Source: Allofournierella massiliensis
GTDB lineage: Bacteria; Bacillota; Clostridia; Oscillospirales; Ruminococcaceae
Reading direction: 5' to 3'
Length of the DNA stretch: 58,499 nt
NCBI RefSeq assembly: GCF_004345265.1
Contig: NZ_SLUM01000024.1
Location: 1 to 58,499 of the forward strand
Every line of letters starts with the position of its first letter. Position 1 is the first letter of the stretch. Positions 35,984 through 44,369 of this stretch are shown here, one piece after another. A program made the position numbers and the translations under genes. Under the pieces are notes generated by a model that was not told where the DNA came from, did not search any database, and worked only from the letters and a program-made list of their open reading frames with translations.

Positions 35984-36592
35984 TCAGCCCACCGGCAGAA
36001 CCTCAACAATCTTAAGCACAACGCTGGCCTCGCTCACAGATTCATTGGCCTCCTGCAGCTGAGCCAGAACCTCGGCGTCCTCCTCCAGCTCCAGCTTGAC
36101 CACAGCGCCGGAGTGGCGGCCGGCCTTCTCCTCGGCGGTGGGATCGGCGATGTCGTAGCTCATGATGGCGGTCTTTTCCCGCAGCACGTTGGCCTTGGTG
36201 GCATTGTCGGCCCAGTTGAAGAAGATGTGGCTGTCGTCGGCCACACCGGGCACGAAGATGGCAATGTTGGGGGTGCCGTCCGCATTCACGGTGGACACAT
36301 TGCACAGGCCCTTGAACTGGCCAATGGCCTCCAGCAGGGCGGCCTGGTCCAGGTTGGTGTACAGGCCGGTGGTGGCGCTGGCGGTGGCGGCGGCGTCAGC
36401 GGAAACGGCAGTTTCGCTGGCAGCCTCGCTGGAAGCAGCCGGAGCGGAAGCGGCTTCACTGGAAGCGGCTTCGCTGGAGGCAGTGCTGGCGGAAGTGGAG
36501 GCGGTGGTTGCAGCGGAGCTGCTGCTCTGGCCGCAGGCGCAGAGGTTGAATACCAGAGTCAGGGTGAGCAGTGCAATGGCAAGTTTTTTCAT
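35984..36592 (-). CDS. Secreted lipoprotein with FMN-binding split-barrel-like domain
   Basis: A protein of 202 residues. Signal peptide with lipobox LCAC (lipidated Cys20), then about 50 residues of low-complexity Ser/Ala/Glu (repeats of SSEAASSEAASAP), a flexible wall-spanning spacer. The remaining 125 residues resemble pyridoxamine-phosphate-oxidase-like FMN split barrels (GLCNVSTVNADGTPNIAIFVPGVADDSHIFFNW). Good AAGGAG site. It lies 39 bp after the ene-reductase on the same transcript. An extracellular flavin-linked partner of the reductase is possible; no such partnership is established. Confidence 0.7.
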   Translation of the reverse strand: MKKLAIALLTLTLVFNLCACGQSSSSAATTASTSASTASSEAASSEAASAPAASSEAASETAVSADAAATASATTGLYTNLDQAALLEAIGQFKGLCNVSTVNADGTPNIAIFVPGVADDSHIFFNWADNATKANVLREKTAIMSYDIADPTAEEKAGRHSGAVVKLELEEDAEVLAQLQEANESVSEASVVLKIVEVLPVG

Positions 36593-36631
36593 AATGATAC
36601 AGAAATCTCCTTTTTAATCCGGAAAATGGAA

Positions 36632-38554
36632 TCACAGGCTGTTGGCAGCGTCATAGGCGGTGCGGATGGCGTTGGAAATGTCCGCAGCACGCTCGCCGCA
36701 GTCGCCCACGGCAATTACGGGGATGCCGGCGGCCTTCAGGGGCTCGGCGTCAAAGGCCACGGGGCGGGCGCCCACGGCCAGAACCACATAGTCGCAGGGA
36801 ATGGTCACGGTGTTGCCGTCCTTATCCTCGCACAGAATGTGATCCAGCGCAATCTGGCTGACCTTGTGGTTCACATACTGCTCCACGCCATAGCGGGCGT
36901 AGTTCTCCATCAGGGTGGGCAGGATGGTGTTGCTCTCGCCATTGGCGATCTTGTCCATCATCTCCACAACGCTTACCTTGCAGCCCCGCTCGGCCAGATA
37001 TTCAGCGGTCTCGCAGCCAACCATGCCGCCGCCGATCACGGCAACCTTGCCGTAAACCTGCTGGGCACCGGCCAGCACCTGCCAGGCGTCGCATACGTTG
37101 GAATTTTCCTTGCCGGGGATGGCGGGGGCAAAGCTGGAAGCGCCCACGGCCAGAATCACGGCGTCCGGCTTCTCGGCCAGCACGTCCTCGGCGGTGACGG
37201 CCTTGCCCATGCGCAGGGTTACACCGGCGCTGGTGACCTGATGCACCAGGTTGGCGGTGGCGCGGCGCATCTCCTCCTTGCGGGGAGGTACGCAGGCAAT
37301 GTTCAGCTGGCCGCCCAGCTGGGCGCTCTTCTCGAACAGCACCACCTCATGGCCCTTGGCGGCAGCCACACGGGCGGCCTCCATGCCGGCCACGCCGCCG
37401 CCGATCACGGCAACCTTCTTTTTGGTCTGGGCGGGGGTGATGGAGCGGGTCAGCTCGTAGCCGTTTTCGGCGTTCAGCACGCAGGACAGGAAGCTGCGGT
37501 TCTGGATGTTATCGGTGCAGCCTTTGTTGCAGGAGATGCAGCGGCGGATGTCGCAGCCCTTGCCGGCTTCCAGCTTGACCACCCAGTCAGGGTCGCACAG
37601 CAGGGGACGGCCCAGAGCCACGATGTCGGCCTTGCCGCTGTCCAGTGCGCGCTCGGCCATCTCGGGGTCAATGATGCGGCCCACGCAGCTTACGGGCACC
37701 TTCACGGCCTGCTTCACCTGGCCGGCAATGTCCACAAAGAAGCCGTAGGGCTGCACGCCCATGGGAGGAATGGTGTCGGCCATGTTACCGGTGTGGTTGG
37801 CCTGGGCCACATGCAGCATGTCCACGCCGGCTTCCTCCAGCAGTTTGGCGAAGTCCACGGCCTCGGCCAGAGGGATACCGCCCTTGCCGCGCTCGGGGGT
37901 GATGACCGAGAACTTGTAGTCGATGCCCATGCCGGGAACCGCCTGACGCAGGGCCTTCACCAGCATCACCGCAAAGCGGGTGCGGTTCTCGAAGCTGCCG
38001 CCGAATTTGTCGGTGCGGCGGTTCATCAGGGGGCTGCACAGACAGCCCACCAGACGGTCGCCGTGTACCTGAACGAAATCAATGCCGGCCTTCTGGGCAC
38101 GAACGGCGCAGTCGCACATCTTCTGGATAATGTCCATCAGCTGTTCTTCGGTCACGTCGGTCACATAGTGCTCCATGTCGTGGTGCATCTTCTGGCGTAC
38201 GCCCATCATGTCCTTTTTCTGGAACAGCTCGATCAGGGCGTTCACGTCGTATTCCGGATGGAAGATCTGCACGCCGATCTTGGCGCCGTAGGCGTGTACG
38301 CTGTCTGCCAGATCCTTGAAGCCGGCGATCTGGCCGTCGTGGAACAGGCGGGGAGTGGGGGAGAAGGAGGCCACGGGGCTCACGTCGCCCAGCACAATGT
38401 AGGAAACGCCGCCCTTGGCCAGGCGGGTGTAGAAAGCCTTGCTCTGTTCGGTGATGCTGCCGTCCCGGCCTTCATAGCCGGTGGTCAGCGGGGGGAACAT
38501 GATGCGGTTTTTCAGGGTGATGTTGCCAACCTTGATGGGGGTGAGCAGTTCCAT
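36632..38554 (-). CDS. Old Yellow Enzyme-type NADH:flavin ene-reductase (FadH/BaiCD-like)
   Basis: A protein of 640 residues. The N-terminal FMN barrel (1 to about 340: LKNRIMFPPLTTGYEGRDGSIT, DFVQVHGDRLVGCLCSPLMNRRTDKFGGSFENRTRF) is followed by the [4Fe-4S] motif CISCNKGCxxN and Cys further on. FAD- and NAD-binding domains come next (VAVIGGGVAGMEAARVAA and VAVIGGGMVGCETAEYLAERG). This is the 2,4-dienoyl-CoA reductase architecture, shared with bile-acid BaiCD/BaiH, cinnamate and steroid ene-reductases of gut Clostridia. Here the motif is VHGDRLVGCLCSP rather than the FadH/OYE HGAHGYLL form, so the substrate may differ. Control by the divergent AraC regulator is likely. Confidence 0.9.
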   Translation of the reverse strand: MELLTPIKVGNITLKNRIMFPPLTTGYEGRDGSITEQSKAFYTRLAKGGVSYIVLGDVSPVASFSPTPRLFHDGQIAGFKDLADSVHAYGAKIGVQIFHPEYDVNALIELFQKKDMMGVRQKMHHDMEHYVTDVTEEQLMDIIQKMCDCAVRAQKAGIDFVQVHGDRLVGCLCSPLMNRRTDKFGGSFENRTRFAVMLVKALRQAVPGMGIDYKFSVITPERGKGGIPLAEAVDFAKLLEEAGVDMLHVAQANHTGNMADTIPPMGVQPYGFFVDIAGQVKQAVKVPVSCVGRIIDPEMAERALDSGKADIVALGRPLLCDPDWVVKLEAGKGCDIRRCISCNKGCTDNIQNRSFLSCVLNAENGYELTRSITPAQTKKKVAVIGGGVAGMEAARVAAAKGHEVVLFEKSAQLGGQLNIACVPPRKEEMRRATANLVHQVTSAGVTLRMGKAVTAEDVLAEKPDAVILAVGASSFAPAIPGKENSNVCDAWQVLAGAQQVYGKVAVIGGGMVGCETAEYLAERGCKVSVVEMMDKIANGESNTILPTLMENYARYGVEQYVNHKVSQIALDHILCEDKDGNTVTIPCDYVVLAVGARPVAFDAEPLKAAGIPVIAVGDCGERAADISNAIRTAYDAANSL

Positions 38555-38619
38555 GATATAGATCTCCTTTCCGATCTCAAAAAGCAGCGGCGCGGGCGTC
38601 TGGCCCGCTTTCTAAGGTC

Positions 38620-38708
38620 ATTATAAGCCCGAAGGTTGTTAAAAATATATCTCATTTCTTGATGTGAATTGCGCAAAACTTGATGAAATAGCGCGTTTTT
38701 GATAAAAT
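38620..38708. promoter_or_regulatory. Divergent promoters with AraC-type direct repeats
   Basis: Two copies of CTTGATG (38658-38664 and 38679-38685), 21 bp apart and each followed by GCGC (38671 and 38691), form a direct repeat spaced two helical turns. Leftwards, the reductase promoter has a perfect TATAAT (38625-38620) but almost no -35, with the repeats just upstream of it, the layout of activator-dependent promoters. Rightwards, TTGATG inside the second repeat (38680-38685), 17 bp and TAAAAT (38703-38708) form the araC promoter, so binding there would autorepress. Confidence 0.7.
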
Positions 38709-38746
38709 AAATAAAATGATTGGGAGAAAAACTGGGAGGAATTTCC

Positions 38747-39625
38747 ATGGATGAGAACTATCGGCTGGAACAGTGGACACTGGAGCCGGGAAGGGAAAGA
38801 GAGCTGGATGCCCGGGGCTGCGAGCTGGTGGTTCTGATCAACGGAGGCAGCGGCCGGCTGGAGTGGGCCCGGGGCGGTGCCGCCCTGGGGCCGGATACCA
38901 TCGGCCTGCTTCGCCCGGGAGCCACCGCGAAGGCGCGGGCACAGGAGCAGGGGCTGGAGCTGTGGCAGCTGCGCCTGCAGCCGGAACTGCTGCGGCAGAT
39001 CTCCTGCCCGGGGTGTGATCTGGAGGCCTGCTTTTCGGTGGTGCCCTTCCAGTGTGCGGTGGTACGGCTGAACACCCAGAACGCCACGCTGCTGCGGCGG
39101 CTGTATTCCCTTTTGCGCCAGGAGCTGGCCCAGCCGGATGCGCTGGCAGGCGGGGTATATCGCCGGGGCCTTGTGGAGCTTCTGGTAGCCGGCGTGCTGC
39201 GCTGCTGCGTAACAGAGGAGCGCAAAACCGCGCTGGTGGGGCGCAAGCGTCTGGTGGTGGACGAGGTGTTTGCCTACATCAATGCCCATCTGGCCGAGCC
39301 GCTGCGCTTAAAGGATCTGGCGGCGCATTTCTATGTGAGCCCGGAGCATCTGGCCCGCCAGTTCAAGCAGCGCACCGGCCAGACGCTGCACCAGTATATT
39401 GTAAAGGCCCGACTGGGCCGCTGCCGGGAGCTGCTGTGCAACGGGGTGCCGCTGGCGGCAATCTGGACCCAGTGTGGCTTTTCCGGCTACAGCTCCATGC
39501 TGCGCAGCTTCAAGCAGGAATTTGGGGTGACCCCGGCGGAATACTACCGGCAGTGCTGCCAGCGTGCCCGGGAATATCCGGACGAAGCCCTGCCGGAACA
39601 GGAGCGGACGATCCCCCGGCGCTGA
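38747..39625 (+). CDS. AraC-family transcriptional regulator
   Basis: A protein of 292 residues from MDENYRL (ATG 38747, GGGAGGA site; an upstream in-frame start is less favoured). N-terminal sensor (about 1-160) with several cysteines (SCPGCDLEACFS) but no standard cupin motif I can name. C-terminal double helix-turn-helix: LRLKDLAAHFYVSPEHLARQFKQRTGQTLHQYI and LAAIWTQCGFSGYSSMLRSFKQEFGVTPAEYYR. Divergent from the ene-reductase and separated from it by the probable binding repeats. It is most likely the activator of that operon. Confidence 0.9.
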   Translation: MDENYRLEQWTLEPGRERELDARGCELVVLINGGSGRLEWARGGAALGPDTIGLLRPGATAKARAQEQGLELWQLRLQPELLRQISCPGCDLEACFSVVPFQCAVVRLNTQNATLLRRLYSLLRQELAQPDALAGGVYRRGLVELLVAGVLRCCVTEERKTALVGRKRLVVDEVFAYINAHLAEPLRLKDLAAHFYVSPEHLARQFKQRTGQTLHQYIVKARLGRCRELLCNGVPLAAIWTQCGFSGYSSMLRSFKQEFGVTPAEYYRQCCQRAREYPDEALPEQERTIPRR

Positions 39626-39641
39626 CCCGCCCCTTCTCCGA

Positions 39642-39670
39642 TTGACAGACGTGGATTCGGCGGGTACAAT
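39642..39670 (+). promoter_or_regulatory. Promoter of the Crp/Fnr gene
   Basis: TTGACA (39642-39647), an exact 17-bp spacer and TACAAT (39665-39670). Confidence 0.85.
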
Positions 39671-39712
39671 CAAGGAAAAGAAATGGTTGGAAAACCAACA
39701 AAAGGAGACGCC

Positions 39713-40387
39713 ATGAACGACATTCAGGTTTTGCAGTCGTCGCAGCTGTTTGAGGGCATTGAGCCGGAGCAGATTCAGATTCTGCTGGGCTGCCTGCACG
39801 CGGCGGTGAACACCTACCAGAAGGGGGAGTTTATTCTGCACCGGGGCGAGCCCACCCGCCGGATGGGCATCGTGCTGGAGGGCACCGCCCATATCATCAA
39901 GGAAGATTTCTGGGGCAATCGGGTAATTCTGGGCCCCTCCGGGCCGGGGCAGCTGTTTGCCGAGTCCTACGCCTGCCTGGGCAGCGAAAATCTGGCGGTG
40001 AGCGTGGTGGCAGCCACCACTGCCCGGGTGATGTTTCTGGACGTGGTGAGCCTGTTTCAGAGCTGTACCACCGCCTGTGACTTTCATACCCGCATGATCC
40101 GCAATCTGACCCGGGTGCTGGCGGGGCGCAACCTGATGCTTACCCAGAAGGTGGAGCACATGGCCCAGAAAACCACCCGGGAAAAGCTGCTGTCCTACCT
40201 GTCCGGCGAGGCACAGCGGGCGGGCAGCGCCAGTTTTTCCATCCCCTACGACCGACAGGAGCTGGCGGATTACCTCTCGGTGGACCGCAGCGCCATGTGC
40301 ACCGAGCTGAGCAAGCTGCAGCGGCAGGGAGTTCTGCGCTGCCAGAAAAAGCAGTTTGAGCTGCTGGAGCTGCCCCGGGAATTCTGA
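39713..40387 (+). CDS. Crp/Fnr-family transcriptional regulator
   Basis: A protein of 224 residues. The cyclic-nucleotide-like beta roll (about 15-120: YQKGEFILHRGEPTRRMGIVLEGTAHIIKEDFWGNRVILG, PGQLFAES) lacks the Arg-Ser pair that binds cAMP in CRP and the N-terminal Cys cluster of FNR. The C-terminal helix-turn-helix has FSIPYDRQELADYLSVDRSAMCTELSKLQRQG. The start MNDIQVLQ has AAGGAG. Firmicute proteins of this sort often respond to redox or heme; the signal is unknown here. It lies directly upstream of the GH43-like gene (23 bp). Confidence 0.9.
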   Translation: MNDIQVLQSSQLFEGIEPEQIQILLGCLHAAVNTYQKGEFILHRGEPTRRMGIVLEGTAHIIKEDFWGNRVILGPSGPGQLFAESYACLGSENLAVSVVAATTARVMFLDVVSLFQSCTTACDFHTRMIRNLTRVLAGRNLMLTQKVEHMAQKTTREKLLSYLSGEAQRAGSASFSIPYDRQELADYLSVDRSAMCTELSKLQRQGVLRCQKKQFELLELPREF

Positions 40388-40410
40388 TTGCAGTCAAGGG
40401 AGAAACGCAA

Positions 40411-41886
40411 ATGAAAACAAACGGATGCAACCCCTATCTGCCCAGCTGGGAATATGTGCCGGACGGCGAACCCCGTGTGTTCGGCGGCCGGGTATATCTA
40501 TACGGTTCCCACGACCGCTTTGGCGGGCCGCTGTTCTGCATGAACGATTATGTGTGCTGGTCCGCCCCGGAAGAGGATCTGACCGACTGGCGTTTTGAGG
40601 GTGTTATTTACCGCAAGGAACAGGACCCCATGAACCCCGGCGGGCGGCGCTGCCTGTATGCGCCGGACGTGGTGCAGGGGCCGGATGGGCGCTATTACCT
40701 GTATTATGCCTTTGATTTTATGGGCCGTATCGGAGTGGCAGTGTGTGATGAGCCGGCGGACCGGTTTGAGTTTTACGGCCATGTGGCCTTTCCGGACGGC
40801 CACCTCTGGGGCGAGCGGGCCGGGGAACCCTTCCCCTTTGACCCGGGCGTTCTGGTGGACGACGACGGCCGGGTGTATCTGTATTCCGGCTTTGCCACCC
40901 GCATCCCCGCCCCGGTCACCGGGTTCCGGCAGCTGGAAAATCCCGGCGGCGTGGCGGTGGAGCTGGAGCCGGACATGCGCACCATCCGGCAGGGCCCCCA
41001 TCTGCTGTTTCCGCGAAAGGGGCGGCCCGGCGCTTTTGAAAACCACGCTTTTTTTGAGGCCAGTTCCATCCGCAAGGTGGATGGCCGTTACTGCTTTGTG
41101 TATTCCTCCGAGCACAATCACGAGTTGTGCTGCGCCATGGCGGACCACCCCTTCGGCCCCTTTGTTTTTGGCGGCACGCTGGTGGACATCGGCGATGTGT
41201 TTCTGCCCGGCCGCCCGAAGGAAGCGGATGCCGTCAATTACCTGGGCAATACCCATGGCAGCATTGCCTGCATCCGGGGGCAGTGGTATGTGTTCTATCA
41301 CCGGCAGACCAACCGGCATTCCTATTCCCGGCAGGCCTGCGCCGAGCCGCTGCGGCGCAGCCCGGACGGTGGCTTTCTGCAGGCGCCGGTCAGCAGCACC
41401 GGCCTGCGGGGCAAACCGCTGCCGGATCTGGGCCGGGTGCCGGCCCGAATTGCCTGTTATCTGCGCAGCGGGCAGGGCACAGCCCGGTACGACATCCGCC
41501 TGCCCCGGCTCCGGCTGGCGGAGCATCCTTACTTCACCCAGGCGGGCGGCGATCGCCAGCAACAGCCGGCGCAGTATATTGCCAATCTACGCAGCGGCAG
41601 CGCGGCGGGCTTCTCTTCCTTTGCATTCACCGGCCAGCCCCGGCGCATCGGTCTGCGGCTGCGGGGTAGTGGTCGGGGTGTGATGCTGGTTTCCCACCGG
41701 GAAAACGGGGACGAGCCTCTGGCGGTGATTCCGGTTCCCGCCGACAAATCCCTTCTGCGCCCGGCTGTCATTCATCCTCGCCCGGGGGTGCGGCCGCTCT
41801 ACTTTGTGTTCCGTGGCTGCGGCGCGGTGGATTTCACCGGCTTTGCCCTGGGGCGGCCTGTTTGCGGAGTGCAGGAAACGAAATAA
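40411..41886 (+). CDS. GH43-family-like glycoside hydrolase
   Basis: A protein of 491 residues, no signal peptide. The first 310 residues read as a five-bladed propeller like GH43: NPYLPSWEYVPDGEPRVFGGRVYLYGSHD with the catalytic-base type Asp, YAPDVVQGPDGRYYLYYAF, FDPGVLVDDDGRVYLYSG, FFEASSIRKVDGRYCFVYSS with a candidate acid Glu, and YLGNTHGSIACIRGQWYVFYHRQ. The C-terminal part resembles a jelly-roll carbohydrate-binding module. It probably removes arabinose, xylose or galactose residues from imported oligosaccharides. Downstream of the Crp/Fnr gene, perhaps co-transcribed. Confidence 0.82.
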   Translation: MKTNGCNPYLPSWEYVPDGEPRVFGGRVYLYGSHDRFGGPLFCMNDYVCWSAPEEDLTDWRFEGVIYRKEQDPMNPGGRRCLYAPDVVQGPDGRYYLYYAFDFMGRIGVAVCDEPADRFEFYGHVAFPDGHLWGERAGEPFPFDPGVLVDDDGRVYLYSGFATRIPAPVTGFRQLENPGGVAVELEPDMRTIRQGPHLLFPRKGRPGAFENHAFFEASSIRKVDGRYCFVYSSEHNHELCCAMADHPFGPFVFGGTLVDIGDVFLPGRPKEADAVNYLGNTHGSIACIRGQWYVFYHRQTNRHSYSRQACAEPLRRSPDGGFLQAPVSSTGLRGKPLPDLGRVPARIACYLRSGQGTARYDIRLPRLRLAEHPYFTQAGGDRQQQPAQYIANLRSGSAAGFSSFAFTGQPRRIGLRLRGSGRGVMLVSHRENGDEPLAVIPVPADKSLLRPAVIHPRPGVRPLYFVFRGCGAVDFTGFALGRPVCGVQETK

Positions 41887-42013
41887 GCCCGCGGGGAACG
41901 GTTTGATTGGAATATTCTTCCGCTGTTTCTGTGTGCCGCATGGGTGTGGCGTGCAAAATGCGGGAGGTTATCTGGCAAAACAAGATCAAAACGGCTGAAA
42001 GGAGACAAGTACC

Positions 42014-42670
42014 ATGAAATTCTTTCTGGACACTGCCAATGTGGACGAGATCCGCAAGGCAAACGAAATGGGTGTGATCGCCGGTGTGACCACCAATCCC
42101 AGCCTGATTGCCAAGGAGGGCCGGGACTATGCCGAGACACTGAAGGAGATCGCCTCCATTGTGGACGGCCCCATCTCCGGCGAGGTGAAGGCCACCACCG
42201 AGGATGCCGAGGGTATGATCGCCGAAGGGCGGGCCATTGCGGCCATGCACCCCAACATGGTGGTGAAGATCCCCATGACCCCGGAGGGCTTGAAGGCCAT
42301 CAAAACCCTGAGCGCTGAGGGCATCAAAACCAACTGCACCCTGATTTTCACTGCCAATCAGGCGCTGCTGGCCGCCCGGGCGGGGGCCACCTATGTGTCG
42401 CCTTTCCTGGGGCGGCTGGATGATATCAGCCAGCCCGGCATTGATCTGATTCGCATGATCTGCCAGATGTTCGACAATTATCCGGACATCAACTGCCAGA
42501 TCATCGCCGCCAGCGTACGCAATCCCATCCATGTGACCGACTGCGCGCTGGCCGGGGCGGACATTGCCACCGTGCCCTACAAGGTGATTTTGCAGATGAC
42601 GAAGCATCCTCTCACCGATCAGGGCATTGAGAAATTCAAGAAGGATTATCTGGCGGTGTTTGGTCAGTAA
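42014..42670 (+). CDS. fsa: Fructose-6-phosphate aldolase / small transaldolase
   Basis: A protein of 218 residues, the short FSA/TalC form. It has [36 protein letters not shown], Schiff-base Lys85 in [43 protein letters not shown], and the C-terminal [23 protein letters not shown]. It transfers dihydroxyacetone units between sugar phosphates, linking pentoses released by enzymes such as the upstream GH43-like protein to glycolysis (context inference). The ribosome site is AAAGGAGA. A terminator follows. Confidence 0.93.
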   Translation: MKFFLDTANVDEIRKANEMGVIAGVTTNPSLIAKEGRDYAETLKEIASIVDGPISGEVKATTEDAEGMIAEGRAIAAMHPNMVVKIPMTPEGLKAIKTLSAEGIKTNCTLIFTANQALLAARAGATYVSPFLGRLDDISQPGIDLIRMICQMFDNYPDINCQIIAASVRNPIHVTDCALAGADIATVPYKVILQMTKHPLTDQGIEKFKKDYLAVFGQ

Positions 42671-42684
42671 CTTCTTCTGAAAAA

Positions 42685-42726
42685 TACCGCGCGTGTGCCG
42701 GTGCCGGCATGCACGCGGCATTTTTC
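42685..42726 (+). terminator. Terminator of the aldolase gene
   Basis: A GC-rich stem (CCGCGCGTG region with CACGCGG), containing an inner CCGG/CCGG stem, then CATTTTTCT. Confidence 0.85.
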
Positions 42727-42770
42727 TGCCCAATCAAAAGGCGCAGCGGCACTTTTTTACAAAATTTCCA

Positions 42771-42798
42771 TTGCATTGCGAACCGCATCCGGTATAAT
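42771..42798 (+). promoter_or_regulatory. Promoter of the surface-protein gene
   Basis: TTGCAT (42771-42776), a 16-bp spacer and TATAAT (42793-42798). Confidence 0.7.
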
Positions 42799-42840
42799 AG
42801 GGCACGAACCACACGAAAAACAAGGGGTAAAGGAGAAAGC

Positions 42841-43965
42841 ATGAACAAACGAATGAAAAAGAGCCTGTGGGCGCTGGTGGGCACGATGCTGTGCGGTTGC
42901 CTGTTGCTGGCACCGGGCGCCCGGGCGGCAGAGACCACTGCGCTGGAGGATGCGTTGGAGCAGACAGCCCGGCTGCATCAGCTGGCAGAGGAATACGCCG
43001 CCGGTCAGCAGACGGAGACGGAGCCGCTGACGCTTACCATCAACTACATCCGCGCTCAGCGCTATGCCGACACCACCTGGGATATGATTCTGGGGGAGCC
43101 CAGTGAAGAGTTTGCCGGCTTTGTGGAGCAGCAGGCCCCGGAGCTGGCGCAGCTGCAAACGCTGGAAAATGTGGAGATCCCCGCCACTGGCGAACCGGTG
43201 GATTTTGTGCATCTGGTGGCGGGCATCGGGGCCACCTGGAAGCGGCTGCCGGTGGTCTGCACCTGGGGCGGCGACTGCATCCAGCTGGCCGGCAGCGTCC
43301 AGGGCTCCGGCATGGATGAGGAAAGCTGTATCCAGCAGCTGAAGCCCTATTTTGCCTGTGAGGACGAGAATGCCAGCCTGCTGCCCAAAAGCGACTGGCT
43401 GGCAGATCTGGATGGTGTGAACATCGGCAGCACGTTGACGCAGGACAGCGATCTGGCCGAGTCGATCCGGGAATATTACCGTTCCATCAGTACCGGGGAG
43501 CGGGCCCGCCGGTTTGTGCTGGCTCAGTTTGGCGAGGTCGACACCGGCGATCAGCAGGCTTTCCGTCAGCAGGTGAAGGATAAATTCTTCTCGGATTCCG
43601 GCGTACAGCTGCTTTTGCTCAGCCAGAAGCAGATGACGCTGGATGAGGAGCGGAACTTTGTGGTGGTGGATTCCCTGAACGCGCCGCTGAATGCGGTGTG
43701 CAGTCTCACCGCCGATACGCTGGCGGAAATGCTGGATGGAGCAAAGGTAACCGGCGCGGCAGAGGAGACGCCGCAGGAAACAGGGGAGACGCAGAGCCCG
43801 GCACAGACAAGTCAGCCGGGCGAAGCTCAGCCCACCGCACCGGTACTGGGGCAGAGCTCGCTGGCCCGAACCATGGAAAAGTACTCCTGGCTGCCCTGGG
43901 CGTTGGGCGGGGTGGTGCTGTTCTGCGTGCTGGTGCTGGCGGTATTGTCACGCAAAAGCCGCTGA
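42841..43965 (+). CDS. Secreted, C-terminally membrane-anchored surface protein of unknown function
   Basis: A protein of 374 residues from MNKRMKKS (AAAGGAG site). N-terminal signal peptide (KK, hydrophobic core, cleavage near ARAAET). An extracellular domain of about 270 residues follows with YADTTWDMILGEPSEEFAGFVEQQ and DFVHLVAGIGATW; the spaced Asp/His and a Cys pair (CTWGGDC) hint at a folded domain I cannot name. A Pro/Thr/Gln/Glu-rich stalk (about 300-340) leads to a single C-terminal TM helix with an RKSR stop-transfer tail. Own promoter. It could interact with the cell wall; the function is unknown. Confidence 0.75.
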   Translation: MNKRMKKSLWALVGTMLCGCLLLAPGARAAETTALEDALEQTARLHQLAEEYAAGQQTETEPLTLTINYIRAQRYADTTWDMILGEPSEEFAGFVEQQAPELAQLQTLENVEIPATGEPVDFVHLVAGIGATWKRLPVVCTWGGDCIQLAGSVQGSGMDEESCIQQLKPYFACEDENASLLPKSDWLADLDGVNIGSTLTQDSDLAESIREYYRSISTGERARRFVLAQFGEVDTGDQQAFRQQVKDKFFSDSGVQLLLLSQKQMTLDEERNFVVVDSLNAPLNAVCSLTADTLAEMLDGAKVTGAAEETPQETGETQSPAQTSQPGEAQPTAPVLGQSSLARTMEKYSWLPWALGGVVLFCVLVLAVLSRKSR

Positions 43966-44159
43966 CCTGCTCTTTTCGCGGATCTTTCGCAGTGTGCTCA
44001 TATTCTGTTCAAATTCGACTGGTATAGTATAGACACGGTTACAGATCCACCGCCGTTCGGTGATAAAGTTACCGCAACCGGCGGCAGTATTTGCTACCAT
44101 ATACATAGGAAAAACGCCCCGGCGATTTTCCACAAAGACCAATGAAAAAGGAGAGCACC

Positions 44160-44291
44160 ATGATGATCCAATCGTTCTTACAGCAGGCCCTGGTTCGGCT
44201 CGGCCCCTCGGTACAGGTGCTGGCCTGGCTGGAACAACTGCCTTTTGTCCCCCGCTGGCTGCGTCCGGTGCGGGTTCGCGCCCGCCGCTGA
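44160..44291 (+). CDS. Putative 43-residue small protein
   Basis: Begins with ATG-ATG at 44160 behind an excellent AAAAAGGAG site at 7 bp spacing and ends at TGA 44289-44291, just before a strong terminator. The peptide has an amphipathic Leu/Val/Trp-rich body (SFLQQALVRLGPSVQVLAWL) and an Arg-rich end (RWLRPVRVRARR), so it may bind membranes or nucleic acid. A -10-like TATAGT lies at 44023-44028 without a clear -35. No homologue is recognised. Its reality rests on the ribosome site and the terminator. Confidence 0.5.
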   Translation: MMIQSFLQQALVRLGPSVQVLAWLEQLPFVPRWLRPVRVRARR

Positions 44292-44315
44292 GCGGAGCCG
44301 CTGTGATAAACAATG

Positions 44316-44369
44316 AAAAAACTCCGCCCCCATTTCCTGCAACAGGCGCTGGGGGCGGAGTTTTGTTTT
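44316..44369. terminator. Bidirectional terminator
   Basis: A perfect stem of about 14 bp (AAACTCCGCCCCC with its complement, 44318-44331 and 44351-44364) with T-tracts both ways. It ends the small ORF and the convergent phosphoesterase gene, whose stop codon lies in it. Confidence 0.9.

Noticed and set aside
43840-43965. LPXTG sortase signal at the C-terminus of the surface protein
   Set aside because: The sequence near the TM helix is LPWALGG and has no LPXTG-like motif; simple membrane anchoring fits better.
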